DNA of 47,098 nt from Alphaproteobacteria bacterium (GTDB taxonomy: Bacteria > Pseudomonadota > Alphaproteobacteria > Rhizobiales > Devosiaceae): the NCBI GenBank assembly GCA_018818925.1, contig JAHJQZ010000008.1, positions 1-47,098 of the forward strand. Direction: 5' to 3'. Under the pieces are notes generated by a model, which made no database searches, was not told the DNA's origin, and saw nothing but the letters and a program-made list of their open reading frames with translations. Of the stretch, positions 34,172 to 43,151 are shown piece by piece (position 1 is the stretch's first letter; every line of letters begins with the position of its first letter). Position numbers and translations under genes: made by a program.

Positions 34172-35299
34172 CTAGCGATAGGCGCCGAGGTAGTGATGCT
34201 CGAATGCGCGCTTGAGCCAGTGGAACAGCTTGGAAGCCGGAGTGACGATGCTGTGCCTTTCGCTGCGATAGACCACGATGCCGGTGTCGAGCGTGTCGAC
34301 GATGCAGATCAGTTCCGGCTTGAAGCGCCGCGTCGCCGGCTTGTCGTCAAGGACCGACAGGATGTTTTCGGCCACGGCCACGGCTTGCAGGTCGGCCTGG
34401 TGCGCCTGCTTGGCCAGCCAGTCCGGGCCGGGATAGGAGCCGGCGTCGCCGACGACCCAGACGTTCGGATGACCGGCGACGGCACAGGTCTCGTCGGCGG
34501 CGATCATGCCGCCCGGCGACAGCGGCAGGCCGGTTTCGGCGGCCCAGGCCGGCCCGGTCATGCCCGGCATGAACAGGATCATGTCGGCGGAGATCTCGGC
34601 GGCTTCGGTCACGACTTTGTCGGCTTCGAAACGCATCAGCTTGGACCCGAGATAGGTATCGATGCCGCGCTTTTTCATGTTGGCGAGAATCCTGTCGACG
34701 GCCTTTTCGCCGAGGCGGATGCCGGGGCGCGGGGCGGGCGAGAAGAAAACCAGCTTGAACGCGTCGCGCCGGCCGGTTTTGCGCAGATGGGCGTCGATGA
34801 TGAACAGCAGTTCGAACATCGGGCCGCCGCGGATGGCGCCCTGTTCATTGGGGTTGGTGGCAAAGCCGAATGCGATTGTGCCGCCCTGCATGTCGCTCAG
34901 CCGCCGGTCGATCTTTGTGCCGACCTCGAGGCCCTCGCAGATGGTCAGGGCATTCTCGATGCCGGGCAGCTTTTTGAGAAAGCGTCCGCCGGTGGCGATG
35001 ACGAGGTGATCGTTCTCGAACTCGCCCTTGTCGGTAACGATGGTGCGGCCCTTGTTCCTGAGGCCGGTGACGGAGGCCTGGACGAAATTGACCTTGTTTT
35101 TCGCAAAGAACGGACCGAGGGGAATTTTGAGGTTCTCGGCCTTGCGGAGCTTGGCCGGAATCCAGATCGAGGAGGGCAGGTAGTGCAGTTCGGTCCTCGG
35201 CGAGATCAATGTGATCTCTGCGCCTATGCCGCGCTTGCGCAATTCGCGCACGGTCGTAAGGGCGCCGAAGCCCGAGCCGAGAATGGTGATGTTGGTCAT
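34172..35299 (-). CDS. FAD/NAD(P)-dependent oxidoreductase, sulfide:quinone reductase-like
   Basis: A 375-residue two-dinucleotide-binding-domain flavoprotein. FAD motif TILGSGFGALTTVRELRKRG lies at 5-24, IATGGRF at 101-107, and the second FAD segment WVVGDAGSYPGPDWLAKQAH at 281-300. The layout, including GPMFELLFIIDAHLRK and a C-terminal amphipathic end, matches sulfide:quinone reductase and related quinone reductases. Cys121, Cys272 and Cys332 are present, but the cysteine expected just before the GPxFE segment is not. It may therefore be a relative with another donor. ATG 35299 chosen for MTNITILGSG. Confidence 0.75.
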   Translation of the reverse strand: MTNITILGSGFGALTTVRELRKRGIGAEITLISPRTELHYLPSSIWIPAKLRKAENLKIPLGPFFAKNKVNFVQASVTGLRNKGRTIVTDKGEFENDHLVIATGGRFLKKLPGIENALTICEGLEVGTKIDRRLSDMQGGTIAFGFATNPNEQGAIRGGPMFELLFIIDAHLRKTGRRDAFKLVFFSPAPRPGIRLGEKAVDRILANMKKRGIDTYLGSKLMRFEADKVVTEAAEISADMILFMPGMTGPAWAAETGLPLSPGGMIAADETCAVAGHPNVWVVGDAGSYPGPDWLAKQAHQADLQAVAVAENILSVLDDKPATRRFKPELICIVDTLDTGIVVYRSERHSIVTPASKLFHWLKRAFEHHYLGAYR

Positions 35300-35474
35300 G
35301 AAGCGCTGCTCCGGGATTGAGGTTGGGGCGAGGCTGCCCATGCATTGGCTCGATACCTAGGCGCGGCGCGGCGCCAGTTCTATCGTAAAAAGACGATGAA
35401 TATGCGGCGGAATGTCGCAGGCCATCGCGGACGCGATGGCGCGGATGCGATGAAAATACAGCCGGATCAGGCTG

Positions 35475-35780
35475 TTAATGCGTCCAGGGCTGCTTACGGT
35501 CGTGGCGGAAATTGTCGGGATAGGCGACGCGCTTGGGCGAGCGGTCATGCGGCTTCTGCACCATATAGGCCAGTCCCTCGCGGCGGGCATAGGCCTCGGC
35601 CGCGTCCAGCGTCTCGAAGCTGAGGCGGACCTGCTGGCGCATGTCGCCCGAGGAGGTATAGCCCATCAGCGGCTCGATGCGGCGCGGCTCCTCGGCTTCG
35701 AATTCGAGAATCCAGTTTTTCGACTTGCCGCGCCCCGACTGCATGGCATTGGCAGCGGGTCGGAAAATGCGTGCCGTCAT
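35475..35780 (-). CDS. NDUFS4-like complex I accessory subunit (ETC_C1_NDUFA4 family)
   Basis: A 101-residue protein starting MTARIFRPAANAMQSG, with KNWILEFEAEEPRRIEPLMG, then YTSSGDMRQQVRLSFETLDA and AYPDNFRHDRKQPWTH. This matches the alphaproteobacterial/mitochondrial 18-kDa (NDUFS4) accessory subunit of NADH:quinone oxidoreductase, characteristic of alphaproteobacteria. The open frame extends to 35864 into tRNA-Pro, but the conserved start is at 35780. It stabilises the NADH module of complex I. Confidence 0.9.
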   Translation of the reverse strand: MTARIFRPAANAMQSGRGKSKNWILEFEAEEPRRIEPLMGYTSSGDMRQQVRLSFETLDAAEAYARREGLAYMVQKPHDRSPKRVAYPDNFRHDRKQPWTH

Positions 35781-35849
35781 GATGCTGAACTCTCGTGCTC
35801 GCCCATTGTCCCGAGGTTTGCCGGCGGCGGATCTCGGGACTGGCGCCGT

Positions 35850-35926
35850 TGGTCGGGGCAACAAGATTCGAACTTGCGACCCCTGGTTCCCAAAACCAGT
35901 GCTCTACCAGACTGAGCTATGCCCCG
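35850..35926 (-). tRNA. tRNA-Pro (TGG)
   Basis: Minus strand, 77 nt with encoded CCA. The acceptor CGGGGCA pairs perfectly with TGCCCCG, discriminator A. The D arm contains GCTCAGTCTGGTAGAGC. The anticodon loop TTTGGGA gives anticodon TGG (codons CCN, mainly CCA). The T arm is GCAAG-TTCGAAT-CTTGT. Confidence 0.94.
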
Positions 35927-36016
35927 GGCCGTTCGGCTGGTCGCTCTCGATTACAGATTCTTGTTGATGAGGGCAAGCCGTGTTAGCCACGCCCCAGTCC
36001 GGCGAGAAGGGGCAAC

Positions 36017-36814
36017 ATGTCGACAGGCACGAAACACGAAGCAAGGCCCGGCGTTTTGGCGCGACGCTGGCCGGCGGTGGCGATTGGGCTTGTCGTTGTG
36101 TTCTTCGGCACGATCCTGTTGTTCGATCATCGCGTCGCGGTGACGCTGGCGAACTGGCCGGAAGGCGAGCTCCGCTTCTTTGCGTGGCTGACCGAATTCG
36201 GCGAAGGGGCGGTCGTCCTGGTGCCGGCGCTGATCCTGTGGCTCGGCGGACTTGTCGGCGGGGCCCTCGTCCGGCGCTACTGGTGGCGCTGGGGCCTCAG
36301 GGGGCTGAGCGCCGTTTCGGGGTTCACCTTTGCCGCCGTCGGCCTGCCGGGCCTCATTTCGGCGATCCTCAAGCGGCTGTTCGGTCGGGCGCGGCCGGTC
36401 TGGCTCGACACCGAAGGCGTTTTCTCGTTTTCCTTCTTCCAGCCGATGCGCTGGGACTTCCAGTCCTTTCCCTCGGGCCACGCCACGACCTCGCTGGCTT
36501 TTGCCCTGGCCATGGTCATGCTGTTCGGGCGGGCGGCGTGGTGGGTGTTCGTTCCGGCCGTGTTGATCGCCTTTTCGCGCGTCGCCATCGGCATGCATTT
36601 CACCTCCGACATGGTCTTCGGGGTGGCGCTCGGCCTGTTCGGCGCCTGGGCGGTCGGCGCCTTCTGGCGGCAAAGGGGCTGGGTGTTCGCACCGGCGCCG
36701 CCGGCATCCGGCTGGCGCGACCGCTTTGTACCGGTGCTTGGCCGTCAGGCGGGTCGGATCATCCAGCGCGCGCGGCGCGGTAGCGTTCGAGCCCGTCCGA
36801 CAGATCGGCCTTGA
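36017..36814 (+). CDS. PAP2-family membrane phosphatase
   Basis: A 265-residue membrane protein with about six helices. The three phosphatase motifs are complete: KRLFGRARP (119-127), FPSGHAT (151-157) and SRVAIGMHFTSD (187-198), the last holding catalytic His194. Substrates of the family include phosphatidic acid, undecaprenyl pyrophosphate and lipid A phosphates; which one is unknown here. The C-terminal tail is basic, disordered, and encoded by DNA that overlaps the 3' end of metC on the other strand for 56 bases. Confidence 0.88.
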   Translation: MSTGTKHEARPGVLARRWPAVAIGLVVVFFGTILLFDHRVAVTLANWPEGELRFFAWLTEFGEGAVVLVPALILWLGGLVGGALVRRYWWRWGLRGLSAVSGFTFAAVGLPGLISAILKRLFGRARPVWLDTEGVFSFSFFQPMRWDFQSFPSGHATTSLAFALAMVMLFGRAAWWVFVPAVLIAFSRVAIGMHFTSDMVFGVALGLFGAWAVGAFWRQRGWVFAPAPPASGWRDRFVPVLGRQAGRIIQRARRGSVRARPTDRP

Positions 36815-37946
36815 GGTCGTCGACATCCTCGAAGCCGATATGTAGGCGCAAGAGGTTCCCCTCCGCAACCCACGGCACGGCGGTGCGGACGCGCCCCGGC
36901 TTGGTGGGCAGGATCAGGCTTTCGTAGCCGCCCCAGGAATAGCCCATGCCGAACACGCGCATATTGTCGACCAGCGCCGCGACGGCCTCGCGCGGCGCCG
37001 GTTCGAGCAGCACGGAAAACAGGCTGCCGGATCCGGAAAAATCCCGTCTGAACAAGGCGTTGTCCGGGTGGCTTTCGAGCGCTGGATGCAGAACCGCAGC
37101 GACGCCATCCTGCCCCTCGAGCCAGGACGCGATGTCGAGGGCGCGGCGGCGGTGCTCTTGCATGCGGATCGACAGGGTGCGCAATCCGCGGGCGATCAGA
37201 TAGGCCTCGTCCGGGGCGGCACAGATGCCCATGGCCCGATGCGTTGCCGCCAGTTGCTCGAAGGTTGCCGCATTGGCCGAGATCGTGCCCGACATGGCAT
37301 CGGAATGGCCGACGAACATCTTGGTGCCGGCATGGATGACCATGTCCGCCCCGAGCTCGAGCGGCTTGAAGTAGAGCGGGGTGGCCCAGGAATTGTCGAT
37401 CAGCACCTTGGCGCCAACCTTGTGGGCCGCATCCGCTATGGCGGGCAGGTCCTGGATTTCGAAGGTCAGCGAGCCGGGGCTTTCGACAAAGACCGCTTTG
37501 GTGTCGGGGCCGATCAGGTCGGCGATGCCGGCGCCGATGCGCGGGTCGTAATAGCGTGTCGAAACGCCCATGCGCCCGAGCACGGTATTGCAGACATTTC
37601 GCGTCGGTTCATAGGCGCTGTCGGTGACGAGGATATCGTCTCCCGACCCGACAACGGACATAAGGGCCGTGGTGATGGCCGAGAGCCCGGAGGGAGCGAG
37701 CCTTGTGCCGGCGGCGCCCTCGAGGGCGGTGACCACGGCTTCGACATCGGTGGTGCTCGGATTGCCGGTGCGGCCGTAGCCATAGGGCTGGGTTCGCCCC
37801 TCGATGGCGTCGAGTGTCGGGAACAGCACCGTCGAGCCGCGATAGACCGGAGTGTTGACGAAGCCGAAATGGTCGGCGGGGTTGCGCCCGCCATGGGTGA
37901 GGATGGTTTCGGGCTTTTCGGACGAATGGGTCACTTGGTTTGCCAT
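36759..37946 (-). CDS. metC: Cystathionine beta-lyase
   Basis: A 395-residue Cys/Met-metabolism PLP enzyme that cleaves cystathionine to homocysteine, pyruvate and ammonia. Visible are VYRGSTVLFPTLDA (34-47), YGYGRTGNPST (55-65), the PLP-stacking LVTDSAYEPTRN (106-117), LIDNSWATP (182-190) and the Schiff-base Lys209 in HAGTKMFVGHSD. The Asp184/Asn185 pair is typical. The frame is open far upstream, but ATG 37946 yields the conserved start. It is divergent from aapJ, an arrangement well known in rhizobia. Confidence 0.92.
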   Translation of the reverse strand: MANQVTHSSEKPETILTHGGRNPADHFGFVNTPVYRGSTVLFPTLDAIEGRTQPYGYGRTGNPSTTDVEAVVTALEGAAGTRLAPSGLSAITTALMSVVGSGDDILVTDSAYEPTRNVCNTVLGRMGVSTRYYDPRIGAGIADLIGPDTKAVFVESPGSLTFEIQDLPAIADAAHKVGAKVLIDNSWATPLYFKPLELGADMVIHAGTKMFVGHSDAMSGTISANAATFEQLAATHRAMGICAAPDEAYLIARGLRTLSIRMQEHRRRALDIASWLEGQDGVAAVLHPALESHPDNALFRRDFSGSGSLFSVLLEPAPREAVAALVDNMRVFGMGYSWGGYESLILPTKPGRVRTAVPWVAEGNLLRLHIGFEDVDDLKADLSDGLERYRAARAG

Positions 37947-38269
37947 TTCGAGACTTTGGGCGGGTGCCCGAGGTGAGAGCATGCGTCGCCGCACTCTGTC
38001 CAGAGACCGGAATCGTCGCGCGAGAGCAAGGTCTTTGCACCCCAAATGCCGCCCGGCTGCGGCCAGAGGTCGCGATTCCGGCGAATTGTAGCCGCGCATG
38101 CAGATTTCTTGCCGCTGAGCCTGCTCAACGGAACAGCAGTCTTGACCAAGTGACAAGTAATAGGCTTCGATGCTGTCAGCGCCACCATGCGCAAAAGCGC
38201 AGGTGCACTTCCGGAGCTCATGTGAAAGCACTTCCGGAAAAAATCAGGTTTGGAACAAAGGGCAAACTC
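37947..38269. promoter_or_regulatory. Divergent control region between metC and aapJ
   Basis: No gene seen in these 323 bases. The 11-bp direct repeat GCACTTCCGGA occurs at 38205-38215 and 38228-38238, 32-55 bases before the aapJ start, a likely regulator site or part of the 5' UTR. TTGACC at 38142 could be a -35 element, but no matching -10 is clear. Confidence 0.45.
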
Positions 38270-39286
38270 ATGCATACCAAAACAATTCTCACCACTGCGG
38301 CACTGGCGCTCGGGCTGAGCATCACCGCCGCCTCGGCCGGTACTCTGGAAGACGTGAAGGCCAAGGGCTACTTGGATTGCGGCGTTACCGAAGGCGTCGC
38401 CGGCTTTTCGATTCCTGATGCCAACAATGAATGGTCCGGCATCGAAGTCGACTACTGCCGCGCCATGGCCGCTGCAATCTTCAACGACGCGGATGCGGTT
38501 CATTACACTGCCTTGAACACCGGCGAGCGCTTCTTGGCGCTGTCTTCGGGCAAGATCGATGTCCTTTCCCGCACAACTACCTGGACAATGAGCCGCGACA
38601 CCACGCTCGGCATCGATTTCACCGGCGTCATGTTCTATGACGGCCAGGGCTTCATGGTGCGCAAGGACCTTGGCGTGTCCTCGGTCAAGGATCTTGCCGG
38701 CGCCAATGTCTGCGTGCAGGCCGGCACGACCACCGAGCTCAACATGGCCGACTACTTCTCGGCCAACGCCATTGAATACACCCCGGTCGTGTTCGCCGGC
38801 CGTCCGGAAGTCATCGCGGCTTTCGAAGGCGGCCGCTGCGACGCCTACACCACTGACGCTTCGGGTCTGGCCGCTGACCGCACCCGTTTCGCCAATCCGG
38901 GCGACTACGTGATCCTGCCCGAAATCATCTCCAAGGAGCCGCTTGGCCCGTCCGTCCGCCAGGGCGACGACAACTGGTTCAACATCTCGCGCTGGGTCTA
39001 TTTCGCCATCCTCGAAGCCGAGGAACTGGGCGTGACCTCCGCCAATGTCGACGAAATGCTGTCGTCCGAGAATCCGTCGATCAAGCGCCTGCTCGGCGTC
39101 GAAGGCGACTTCGGCACCCCGCTCGGTCTGGACAAGGACTGGGCCTATAACATCATTAAGCTCATCGGCAACTATGCCGAAATGTTCGACGCCAATGTCG
39201 GCCCGGACACGGCCATGGGCCTGGAGCGCGGCGTGAATGCGCTGTGGACCAAGGGCGGCATCCAGTACGCCCCGCCGATCCGCTAG
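38270..39286 (+). CDS. aapJ: General L-amino acid ABC transporter, periplasmic binding protein
   Basis: A 338-residue family-3 binding protein. The signal peptide ends ITAASA before GTLEDVKAKGYLDCGV (cleavage about residue 23). FSIPDANNEWSGIEVDYCRA and LSRTTTWTMSRDTTLGIDF, then a Cys pair (NVCVQAG, GRCDAYT), are characteristic of AapJ/BztA. It captures many L-amino acids and feeds AapQM. The longer open frame upstream is not coding; ATG 38270 has AAGGGC upstream. First gene of aapJQMP. Confidence 0.93.
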   Translation: MHTKTILTTAALALGLSITAASAGTLEDVKAKGYLDCGVTEGVAGFSIPDANNEWSGIEVDYCRAMAAAIFNDADAVHYTALNTGERFLALSSGKIDVLSRTTTWTMSRDTTLGIDFTGVMFYDGQGFMVRKDLGVSSVKDLAGANVCVQAGTTTELNMADYFSANAIEYTPVVFAGRPEVIAAFEGGRCDAYTTDASGLAADRTRFANPGDYVILPEIISKEPLGPSVRQGDDNWFNISRWVYFAILEAEELGVTSANVDEMLSSENPSIKRLLGVEGDFGTPLGLDKDWAYNIIKLIGNYAEMFDANVGPDTAMGLERGVNALWTKGGIQYAPPIR

Positions 39287-39298
39287 TCATCGTGTTGC

Positions 39299-39325
39299 GT
39301 CCGGCGCCCAAACTGGGCGCCGGAC
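39299..39325 (+). other. Perfect intercistronic hairpin between aapJ and aapQ
   Basis: GTCCGGCGCCCA and TGGGCGCCGGAC form a perfect 12-bp stem with a three-base AAC loop, 13 bases after the aapJ stop. A weaker CTCCG-CGGAG hairpin follows. No T tract. It is expected to stabilise aapJ mRNA and set binding protein above permease. Confidence 0.65.
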
Positions 39326-39392
39326 TCCGTGTTTCGGAGCGCGCATGGGCGCGCCGGGCTGTCCGAATTCTGGCTGCCGGAACGGAGACACA

Positions 39393-40583
39393 ATGGCGGT
39401 TCAAGACACCTCACGACACGAGCCTCAGCGCTCGTCCTTTCTGAACGATCCGGTTGTCAGGGGGCGGCTCTATCAGCTGCTGACAGTCGTCATCGTTGCC
39501 GCGTTCGTCTGGTTCATCGCCGATAACACCGCGGCCAATCTGGCAAGACAGAACAAGACGACCGGATTCGACTTTTTCTGGTTCACGTCCGGATTCGACA
39601 TCCAGTTTTCGCTGATCCCCTATTCGCGCGCTTCGACCTACGGAACAGCCTTCCTCGTCGGCATCCTGAACACGATGTTGGTCGCCGTGATCGGCGTATT
39701 TTTCGCTTCGCTGCTCGGCTTCATGGTCGGCATTGCGCGCCTCTCGAACAACTTCATCATCTCGCGCTTGGCGCTGATCTATGTCGAGACGCTGCGCAAC
39801 GTGCCGCTGCTGCTGCAACTGGTGTTCTGGTATTTTGCCGTTCTGAAATCCATGCCGGGCGTGCGCCAGAGCTTCATCTTTCTTGATGGCGTCGTGCTCA
39901 ACCAGCGCGGGCTCTACCTGCCAAAGGTGGTGACCGACGCGCAATTCGCCTGGGTCTGGGGGGCGCTGGCGCTGTCAATCGTCGCCATCGTCGTGCTGCA
40001 GCGCTGGGCGCACAAAAGACTTGAGGCGACAGGCCAGCGTTTCCCGGTGTTCTGGACTGCGCTCGGCGTTCTCGTCGTTCTGCCGCTCGTGGCTGGGCTC
40101 ATTTCGGGCACCCACCTGTCCGTCGACCTGCCGGTCCTCAAGGGCTTCAACTATGCCGGCGGCATCGGGTTGCCGCCCGAACTGGTGGCGCTTTGCCTCG
40201 GCCTCATTTTCTATACCGCCACTTTCATTTCCGAGATCGTGCGCGCCGGCATCCAGTCGGTCAGCTACGGCCAGACCGAGGCAGCGCAGGCGCTCGGCCT
40301 CAGGGACGGCGACCGTCTGCGGCTGGTCATCATCCCGCAGGCCATGCGCGTCATCATTCCACCGCTTGCGAGCCAGTATCTCAACCTCACCAAGAACTCC
40401 TCGCTAGCCATCGCCATCGGCTATCCGGATCTGGTCAGCGTGTTCATGAACACGACGCTCAACCAGACCGGGCGGGCCATCGAGGTCGTGTTTATCACGA
40501 TGCTGGTCTATCTCACTCTCTCACTGGCGACTTCATCCTTCATGAATTGGTACAACAGGCGCATTGCGCTGGTGGAACGGTGA
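39393..40583 (+). CDS. aapQ: General L-amino acid ABC transporter permease AapQ
   Basis: A 396-residue permease of the HisM/GlnP type with an inserted periplasmic stretch between helices, as in AapQ/BztB. N-terminal motifs are LNDPVVRGRLYQLLTV and IPYSRASTYGTAFLVGILNT; the EAA loop is QTEAAQALGLRDGDRLRLVI, then IPQAMRVIIPPL. Cytoplasmic membrane, partner of AapM. ATG 39393 has CGGAG upstream. Confidence 0.93.
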   Translation: MAVQDTSRHEPQRSSFLNDPVVRGRLYQLLTVVIVAAFVWFIADNTAANLARQNKTTGFDFFWFTSGFDIQFSLIPYSRASTYGTAFLVGILNTMLVAVIGVFFASLLGFMVGIARLSNNFIISRLALIYVETLRNVPLLLQLVFWYFAVLKSMPGVRQSFIFLDGVVLNQRGLYLPKVVTDAQFAWVWGALALSIVAIVVLQRWAHKRLEATGQRFPVFWTALGVLVVLPLVAGLISGTHLSVDLPVLKGFNYAGGIGLPPELVALCLGLIFYTATFISEIVRAGIQSVSYGQTEAAQALGLRDGDRLRLVIIPQAMRVIIPPLASQYLNLTKNSSLAIAIGYPDLVSVFMNTTLNQTGRAIEVVFITMLVYLTLSLATSSFMNWYNRRIALVER

Positions 40584-40590
40584 TCAGCCA

Positions 40591-41763
40591 ATGAACACGC
40601 AAGATCTCGCCTACGTCCGTACGAAATTCGAGCCGGCGCGCCCTGCGCCGATGTCCAATCTCGGACTTGTCGTGTGGTTGCGCAGGCATCTGTTCGCCAC
40701 CGTAGGAGATACGGTCCTAACCCTGTTGGGGATCGCTTTTCTCGTCTGGGCGCTTCCCAACCTCTATAACTTCTTGATCGGCGATGCGGTTTTCGCTGCC
40801 GAGAACGGCGACGCATGTCGCGCGGCAAATGTCGGCGCCTGCTGGGCCTATGTCTGGGCACGCCTGGATTTCTTCCTTTACGGCTTTTTCCCTGCCGATC
40901 CCTATTGGAAGGAGCAGGCGGGCCTTTTCGCGGAGTTTATGGCGCAGTGGCGCGTGAACCTTGTGTTCTTCATCGGCCTTGCGCTGGTCGTTCCGCTGTT
41001 GTGGCCGTCGGCGCCGTTCAAGGTCGTCAATGCAGCCCTGTTCTTCATCGTTTACCCGGTGGTGGTCTTCTATCTTCTGGCCGGCGGTGCGTTCGGTCTC
41101 GAGAAGGTGCCGACCGAAAAATGGGGCGGGTTGACCATCACGCTGATCATCGGGCTGGTGGGTATCGTCACATCGCTGCCGCTCGGCATTCTTCTCGCGC
41201 TGGGACGTCAATCCAGGCTTCCGGCGATCAAGTATCTATCGACCGGGTTCATTGAATTGTGGCGCGCCGTGCCGCTGATCACCGTGTTGTTCATGGCCTC
41301 GGTCATGCTGCCCTTGTTCATGCCTTCGGGCGTAACGATCGACAAGCTGCTCAGCGCCCTGGTCGGCATCGCCCTGTTCAACTCGGCCTATATGGCCGAG
41401 GTGGTGCGCGGCGGGTTGCAGGCGCTGCCGCGCGGCCAGTACGAGGCGGCGTCCTCTCTCGGGCTCAACTACTGGAAGTCGATGTTCTTCATCATCCTGC
41501 CGCAGGCGCTGAAGCACGTCATCCCGGGCATCGTCAACACCTTCATCGCTCTGTTCAAGGACACCTCGCTGGTCTCGATCATCGGCATTTTCGACCTGTT
41601 GAAGACGGTGCAGTCCTCGACCGCCGATCTCGACTGGACGGCGCCGACCCAGGCCATCACCGGCTATATCTTCGCGGCGGCGGTGTTCTGGATTTTCTGC
41701 TTTTCCATGTCGCGCTATTCCATCTTCATGGAAAACCGGCTCCACACCGGACACAAAAGGTAA
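40591..41763 (+). CDS. aapM: General L-amino acid ABC transporter permease AapM
   Basis: A 390-residue permease, second half of the AapQM pair. The N-terminal hydrophobic domain, with its large extra loop ([20 protein letters not shown]), precedes the core permease with [20 protein letters not shown] and the EAA loop [20 protein letters not shown], then [11 protein letters not shown]. The gene starts seven bases after aapQ. Length and layout fit AapM/BztC. Confidence 0.93.
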   Translation: MNTQDLAYVRTKFEPARPAPMSNLGLVVWLRRHLFATVGDTVLTLLGIAFLVWALPNLYNFLIGDAVFAAENGDACRAANVGACWAYVWARLDFFLYGFFPADPYWKEQAGLFAEFMAQWRVNLVFFIGLALVVPLLWPSAPFKVVNAALFFIVYPVVVFYLLAGGAFGLEKVPTEKWGGLTITLIIGLVGIVTSLPLGILLALGRQSRLPAIKYLSTGFIELWRAVPLITVLFMASVMLPLFMPSGVTIDKLLSALVGIALFNSAYMAEVVRGGLQALPRGQYEAASSLGLNYWKSMFFIILPQALKHVIPGIVNTFIALFKDTSLVSIIGIFDLLKTVQSSTADLDWTAPTQAITGYIFAAAVFWIFCFSMSRYSIFMENRLHTGHKR

Positions 41764-41768
41764 CTCGC

Positions 41769-42575
41769 ATGAGCAACGACACCCTTACTCCCGACGCCGC
41801 TCCGCAAAAGAACGACCGCACCAAGATGGTCGCCTCGGAAACCGAAGTGGCGATCGAGATCGTCGACATGCACAAATGGTTCGGCGATTTCCACGTCCTG
41901 AGGGACATCAACCTCAAGGTGATGAAGGGCGAGCGCATCGTCATCGCCGGGCCGTCGGGCTCGGGCAAGTCGACGCTGATCCGCTGCATCAACCGGCTCG
42001 AGGAGCATCAGGAAGGCCAGATCATCGTCGACGGCATCGAACTGACCGGCGACCTCAAGGCGGTCGACGAGGTCCGGCGTGAAGTCGGCATGGTGTTCCA
42101 GCACTTCAACCTGTTCCCGCACCTGACCATCCTGCAGAACTGCACGCTGGCGCCGATCTGGGTGAGAGGCACCCCCAAGGCCGAGGCCGAGAAAACGGCC
42201 ATGCACTATCTCGAAACCGTCAAGATCCCGGAGCAGGCCAACAAGTTCCCCGGCCAGCTCTCCGGCGGCCAGCAACAGCGCGTCGCCATCGCCCGGTCCT
42301 TGTGCATGAACCCCAAGATCATGCTGTTCGACGAGCCGACCTCGGCGCTCGATCCGGAAATGATCAAGGAAGTGCTCGACGTTATGGTCAAGCTGGCCGA
42401 GGACGGCATGACCATGCTGGTCGTCTCCCACGAAATGGGTTTCGCCCGCCAGGTGGCCAACCGCGTCATCTTCATGGACCAGGGCCAGATCGTCGAGCAG
42501 AACGAGCCGGAAAAGTTCTTCCACAATCCGCAGCACGAGCGCACCAAGCTGTTCCTCAGCCAAATCCTGCATTAG
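41769..42575 (+). CDS. aapP: General L-amino acid ABC transporter ATPase AapP
   Basis: A 268-residue polar amino-acid type ATPase. Walker [10 protein letters not shown] (61-69), Q-loop [12 protein letters not shown], signature [15 protein letters not shown], Walker [15 protein letters not shown] and [10 protein letters not shown] with the switch His are all intact. An N-terminal extension of about 25 residues is normal for AapP. ATG 41769 starts six bases after aapM ends. No terminator is evident after it. Confidence 0.94.
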   Translation: MSNDTLTPDAAPQKNDRTKMVASETEVAIEIVDMHKWFGDFHVLRDINLKVMKGERIVIAGPSGSGKSTLIRCINRLEEHQEGQIIVDGIELTGDLKAVDEVRREVGMVFQHFNLFPHLTILQNCTLAPIWVRGTPKAEAEKTAMHYLETVKIPEQANKFPGQLSGGQQQRVAIARSLCMNPKIMLFDEPTSALDPEMIKEVLDVMVKLAEDGMTMLVVSHEMGFARQVANRVIFMDQGQIVEQNEPEKFFHNPQHERTKLFLSQILH

Positions 42576-42907
42576 CCAGAAACGCGTTCAAGCCACATCG
42601 CGACACCACTCCATGTCTTGGTGATCGCATCCTTGGAATCTGCAGTCGCGCCGCCGGCTCGACTCGCGGGCGCGGCGTCATGGTGGTTGCGGCCTGCCTT
42701 GCGCGCCAATACGCGCTGGCTTGCGCCAAATCAAAAGGCAGCGACGAGAAAAGTGTACTAATGAGATCGGATTGTCGTGGTCGGCGCCTGGTTCGCCGAC
42801 CTGCCGCCAGTACCTGCGGCGAATCATCGGCGTTCGAGTGAAGAATTTAGCAATTGGTTAAAGCGGGCCGTCTAGGCTTGGCTATCGAGTTTTTTAGGAG
42901 GCGATTT
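42576..42907. other. Intergenic region, no gene seen
   Basis: About 330 bases after aapP. A GC-rich imperfect hairpin lies near 42645-42680 (GCGCCGCCGG...GGGCGCGGC) but lacks a T tract. The last 60 bases turn AT-rich and end in AGGAGG, the ribosome binding site of the next gene. No other feature was recognised. Confidence 0.4.
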
Positions 42908-43150
42908 ATGTCGCTGCTCCTTGTAGCAATGGCTTTCGGAATTGTCCCCGCATCGCGCGGCAGCTTGATGGGCGTGCTGTTCGGTGCCTGGCTGCTTGCC
43001 GGCGCCATGTCGGCAGCGATCCTGTCCGGTTCGATCGATCCGGCCGGGCTGTTGCCGTCGGTTTTTCTGGCGGTGCTCGGCTACAATGCGGGCATTGGCA
43101 TGGGCTATGGCCTCACCTACGCCGCGAGCCTCAAGGCCGTCCGGTACTGA
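42908..43150 (+). CDS. Small two-helix membrane protein, unknown
   Basis: An 80-residue protein, MSLLLVAMAFGIVPASRG onward, with three hydrophobic stretches (about 1-13, 20-40 and 48-75) that could make two or three membrane helices, rich in Gly and Ala. ATG 42908 has TTAGGAGG at ideal spacing, the best evidence that it is real. I recognise no family. It ends one base before the convergent pccR stop. Confidence 0.6.
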   Translation: MSLLLVAMAFGIVPASRGSLMGVLFGAWLLAGAMSAAILSGSIDPAGLLPSVFLAVLGYNAGIGMGYGLTYAASLKAVRY

Positions 43151-43151
43151 C

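Noticed and set aside
37940-38269. An N-terminal extension of AapJ from the longer open frame
   Set aside because: It would place 110 Arg/Cys-rich residues before a perfect signal peptide; family members begin at the ATG at 38270.
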